In this document: positions 60,958 through 64,000 of the stretch, piece by piece | How the letters are laid out: each line of letters begins with the position of its first letter | How positions within the stretch are numbered: position 1 is the first letter of the stretch | NCBI GenBank assembly: GCA_014607495.2 | Contig: CP053156.1 | Location: 496,001 to 560,000, forward strand | Reading direction: 5' to 3' | DNA: 64,000 nucleotides | From: Carposina sasakii | Lineage: Eukaryota > Arthropoda > Insecta > Lepidoptera > Carposinidae | Position numbers and translations under genes: made by a program | Notes under the pieces: generated by a model | Seen by the model: the letters and a program-made list of their open reading frames with translations, nothing else | What the model was told of the DNA's origin: nothing | Databases searched by the model: none

Positions 60958-61540
60958 TACATACATACATAACCTCACGCCAGCTCACGCCTATATCCCA
61001 TAGGGGTAGGCAGAGACTACAGATCTCCATTTAGTACGTTCCAAACATACCTCTTTCGCCTCATCCACATTCATTAAAATCTTCATACATGCTCGCCGGT
61101 TCCGGGTGCTCTTGACTAGCCCTTTTTTTAGCACATCCCCAATTTGGTCTATGTAGGTTCGTCTAGGCGACCTCTCTCAGCATTGCCATTCACTTCTGCC
61201 ATATATATCTCTTTCGTTAATCATCTTCCATCCATCCTTTCCACATGTCCAAACCATCGAAGCATACCTTTCTCTATCCTTGTCACTACGTCCTCATTCA
61301 CACCGCATAATTCTCTTATCACACTATTTCTTACTCTATCTCGCAAAGTCACGCCACTTATACTTCGTAACGATCGCATCTCAACAGCATTTATTCTACT
61401 TTCAAGCTTCTTTTCCCACACCCAAGATTTGCTGCCATACATCAGTGTAGGGGAGCACCGCTCTGTGAACAGTCAGACGAGCCTTTTTAGAGATTTTCTG
61501 GCTGCTCACAAAAGAGTGCATTTTGAATAAATAAGAAAAA
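60958..61540 (-). pseudogene. 5'-truncated LINE: reverse-transcriptase C-terminal region, frameshifted
   Basis: Minus strand reads KISKKARLTVHRAVL, then (shifted) MYGSKSWVWEKKLESRINAV, EMRSLRSISGVTLRDRVRNS and MLRWFGHVERMDGR. After further shifts it reads LTKEIYMAEVNGNAERGR and RRTYIDQIGDVLKKGLVKST, ending KWRSVVSAYPYGI. This is the standard C-terminal part of a non-LTR retrotransposon ORF2. At least three frame breaks make it dead. The 3' tail is (ATGT)n at about 60960. Confidence 0.8.
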
Positions 61541-61545
61541 AATAG

Positions 61546-61812
61546 TCTTCTATGCTGCTCTGGGAGTGAAAAAATAACGTATAATACCACAGCTGCTTCT
61601 CTTCCCGGGTATACTGTACAAGTCAGTAGAGGAACAAGAGGGTCTTGGTGTTTTGTAGGCGATGGGCTGACTACCGTCCACTACTAACCGAACTTGTACA
61701 TCTCAACTATACCCTAAAAATTGGTCAGAAGTGGCACCATGTGGTTCTATCGGCCCTTAGTGGTCTGCCTACCCCGTAAGGGATAAAGGCGTGATTATAT
61801 GTAGGTATATGT
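61546..61812 (+). mobile_element. 275-bp short interspersed element, copy 3
   Basis: Starts TCTTCTATGCTGCTCTGGGA and ends GGCGTGATTATATGTAGG. It lies head to head next to the LINE fragment at 60958-61540. Confidence 0.65.
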
Positions 61813-61833
61813 AAGAAAAAAATAATATCGCTG

Positions 61834-61890
61834 TCGGGCCTCAGGCAATCAGGCCTATGTTCAGCAGTGGACCTCATGGCTTAAAATATT
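61834..61890 (+). repeat. LINE tail scrap
   Basis: AGGCCTATGTTCAGCAGTGG ACCTCATGGC resembles the YVQQW-type LINE end at 58390. Confidence 0.4.
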
Positions 61891-62045
61891 GACGATTAAC
61901 TTTTATAGACAAAAGAAGCGGACCAATTATTATACTTAACTCTACCTTAAGCACAGCACATCTGAGATTGAGATAAAGACGCAGTGTTGAGATAATGGCA
62001 ACCTATCCATCGCGCCAGTAGTAACGGAAGGCCATGTTGTGCTAC

Positions 62046-62350
62046 ATTAGGGTTGCCTACCGTCCTGTTTTCCCAGGACATGTCCTGCTTTTTAGGGTGT
62101 CCTGGGCTATCCTGGATAGTTTTTAAGCATCGTCCTGAGTTTTAAAGTCCTGACACATTCGTTGTCGGCACATTTTCTAAGGGTGCTGACATCGGGCAAA
62201 TAAACGTTAGCGGCACCTCTAGAAAGCCTAAAAGAAGCAAAATACGTAGTCACCGGCACTGAATGTTAAAGACCTATGTTTTGAAATTCGCACGCCACTA
62301 ACTCCCTCCAATCGCACTGTCACTGGGCTCGCACATGTATAGTCCTGGGT
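62046..62350. mobile_element. Possible decayed hAT element end
   Basis: TAGGGTTGCCTACCGTCCTG and CCCAGGACATGTCCTG recall hAT terminal sequences. No opposite end or ORF found. Confidence 0.25.
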
Positions 62351-63815
62351 TTTAATCCAAATGTTCTGGTATTTGTTCCTCAAATCCTCAGTCAATGTCC
62401 ATCCTCAATGTCAGTCAACGACCCCCGAGACAGAACGATAGAACTGAAATCGCCAATCGAATAATTCTGAATTTCTCTATACCCACCCACTGGCAAAAAA
62501 CAGCAAGAAGCTCAAAATGAGTTTTCGAGAAATCTTATTGAATCAGCCAATTGAAATTATTATCGGAGATCGGAAGAAAGCTCTGCTTTCATGAATTGAA
62601 AATGACAGTAGCCGAAGTTTTTGTTAATCGTAAATACTCTTAGCAATGGTAGCTCGTGCCAAAACTATTGCATTGTGTGCCCTTGGAAGTGGTAATGAGT
62701 AACAACTATCTGTGCTCCGGCATATTAGTTTTTGTTCCGCTAGATGTAGGTACTTAATTATATAAGTGCAATAAATTAGTTGACTTTATTGTAGACCACA
62801 ATAAAGCGAAAATATTTGTCTGACAAATTAGTAAGTAAGGTTCAGGTTTAGAGAACAGAATTTGTAACAAAATTTAACAGGCATATTTTTTTAAACTGTT
62901 CAAATACTATGTATAGGTATGCTCATTGGAACTGACTTGAACAATGTGCAATTTATTGATGCCAGAAACCTTATAATATCTGTTCTAATGAAGTACCTAG
63001 TGGTTTTGGTTATATAAGGCAAGAACAAAGTTTGCAACCACTCCCAACTCTCAAGAATTAATGGGGTTATCGAAGTAATTGGTTCTTATAAGTAAATAAA
63101 TTCTTTAAACCTAACTACGGCGGTTTCAATGTAGGCCGCTTAAATAATGTTGGTTACTGCCCAAACTACTTAATAATTTATGTATAACCCTTGAAGCTAT
63201 GTGGACTGGTTACCCTACGCCTAGCTATTTAGGCACAAGAGTCAAGACCGTATACTTACATAGGTATAAACTACATCTACATTACATGCTGTGTTTGCCC
63301 GTAATTAATTGTGCACTTCCAGGAATTGTATGATTTAGTTTATATTCAATCGTGTACTCGTATAAGTGTAACAATTGTGGGTATTCCTAAATTTAAAAAA
63401 TCTAGCTAGACTGTAGCAGTTAAGGGTTCATTTTAGAGACACGGCGCGGGAAATTTAGGTTTACAACAGTTGAGGCTCGCGCACGTCACACACACAAATG
63501 TATGTATGCGCAGTGGACTTCTAATTCGCCAACTAAATTGCAATTTTGGAGTATGTTACCAAATATATAAATTATTCTATCAAATATATTTCACTATATG
63601 AACAATACCTTGTAACTGTTACCCCCGACACTTTTAATATTTACTTATGCAGACTCGTGAAGTAAATTTTTTCGCATTACGTAGGTATATATGATAAACC
63701 AGAACTAAAATTGCACACGTAGATAACTTTCAGATATGATTTTCTTTTGAGGTTCCGAATAGATATAGATATAAAATAATATTTAGAACTACTTAGTATG
63801 TTTTTCTAGTAGTCA
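62351..63815. other. No gene seen
   Basis: AT-rich, nothing recognised. Confidence 0.35.
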
Positions 63816-64000
63816 TACATGTAGGTAGCCGCGTGGTGCCGGCAGAGTAGAGTTTGTACGACCCTATGCCTGCCGTTTCCGGGAGGCGGGCCGTGATAGC
63901 AACATAGTCCGAAAATCACACTGCGGTCACCAAACCGCCTGCCCAGCGTGGTGACTATGGATAAAACCCCCCAGTGGTAGTAGCCTTGTGGCGTGCCCTG
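63816..64000 (+). repeat. Start of an interspersed repeat running off the window
   Basis: GTAGCCGCGTGGTGCCGGCA, TGCCGTTTCCGGGAGGCGGG and CCGCCTGCCCAGCGTGGTGA are GC-rich words of a common lepidopteran repeat. Type not assigned. Confidence 0.4.

Overview
The window looks like a piece of an insect nuclear genome, most likely a moth or butterfly. It is AT-rich and intron-rich, full of short transposon copies, and carries an ortholog of the Drosophila poly(C)-binding protein gene mub (mushroom-body expressed; PCBP/alpha-CP/hnRNP E family). Lepidoptera is inferred from the style of the interspersed repeats; the species cannot be named. There are no bacterial features.

Layout. Positions 1-15.4 kb hold no convincing gene, only repeats and decayed elements: a tandem pair of a 390-bp element, a TTAA-flanked element, a tRNA-headed SINE, a small hAT-like element, and a 1.8-kb element with 53-bp inverted ends that contains LINE debris. 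From about 15.5 to 50.1 kb lies one large plus-strand gene, mub. Its ten main coding exons run from 16191 to 38296 and encode a 433-residue protein with three KH domains (RNA-binding loops GKKG, GKGG, GKGG). A GC-rich in-phase cassette exon sits at about 31.8 kb. A second, mutually compatible last coding exon sits at 44363-44447 and gives a different C-terminus that resembles the vertebrate PCBP ending. After it comes a long, transposon-poor stretch to about 50.07 kb, which I read as a long 3' UTR.

Inside mub intron 5, on the opposite strand, is a nested four-exon gene (29379 to 27379) for a small SAM-domain protein. All its splice sites and a poly(A) signal are visible, but exon 2 needs one extra base to stay in frame. 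It is therefore either a young pseudogene or carries a sequence error.

From 50 to 64 kb there is again mostly transposon material, including a 1652-bp hAT-type element with a perfect 8-bp target duplication that carries two further elements nested one inside the other. A TATA box and a GC-rich putative first exon (about 55.96-56.39 kb, plus strand) may start the next gene, but no coding exon follows in the window.

The main points of interest are the alternative ends of mub, the nested antisense SAM gene, several near-perfect foldbacks (34.4-34.7 kb, 17.4 kb, 23.9-24.1 kb), a small family of 44-nt hairpins of which three lie in mub 3' sequence, and a short element that shares its 3' tail with a LINE. 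No clearly new multi-gene system was found.
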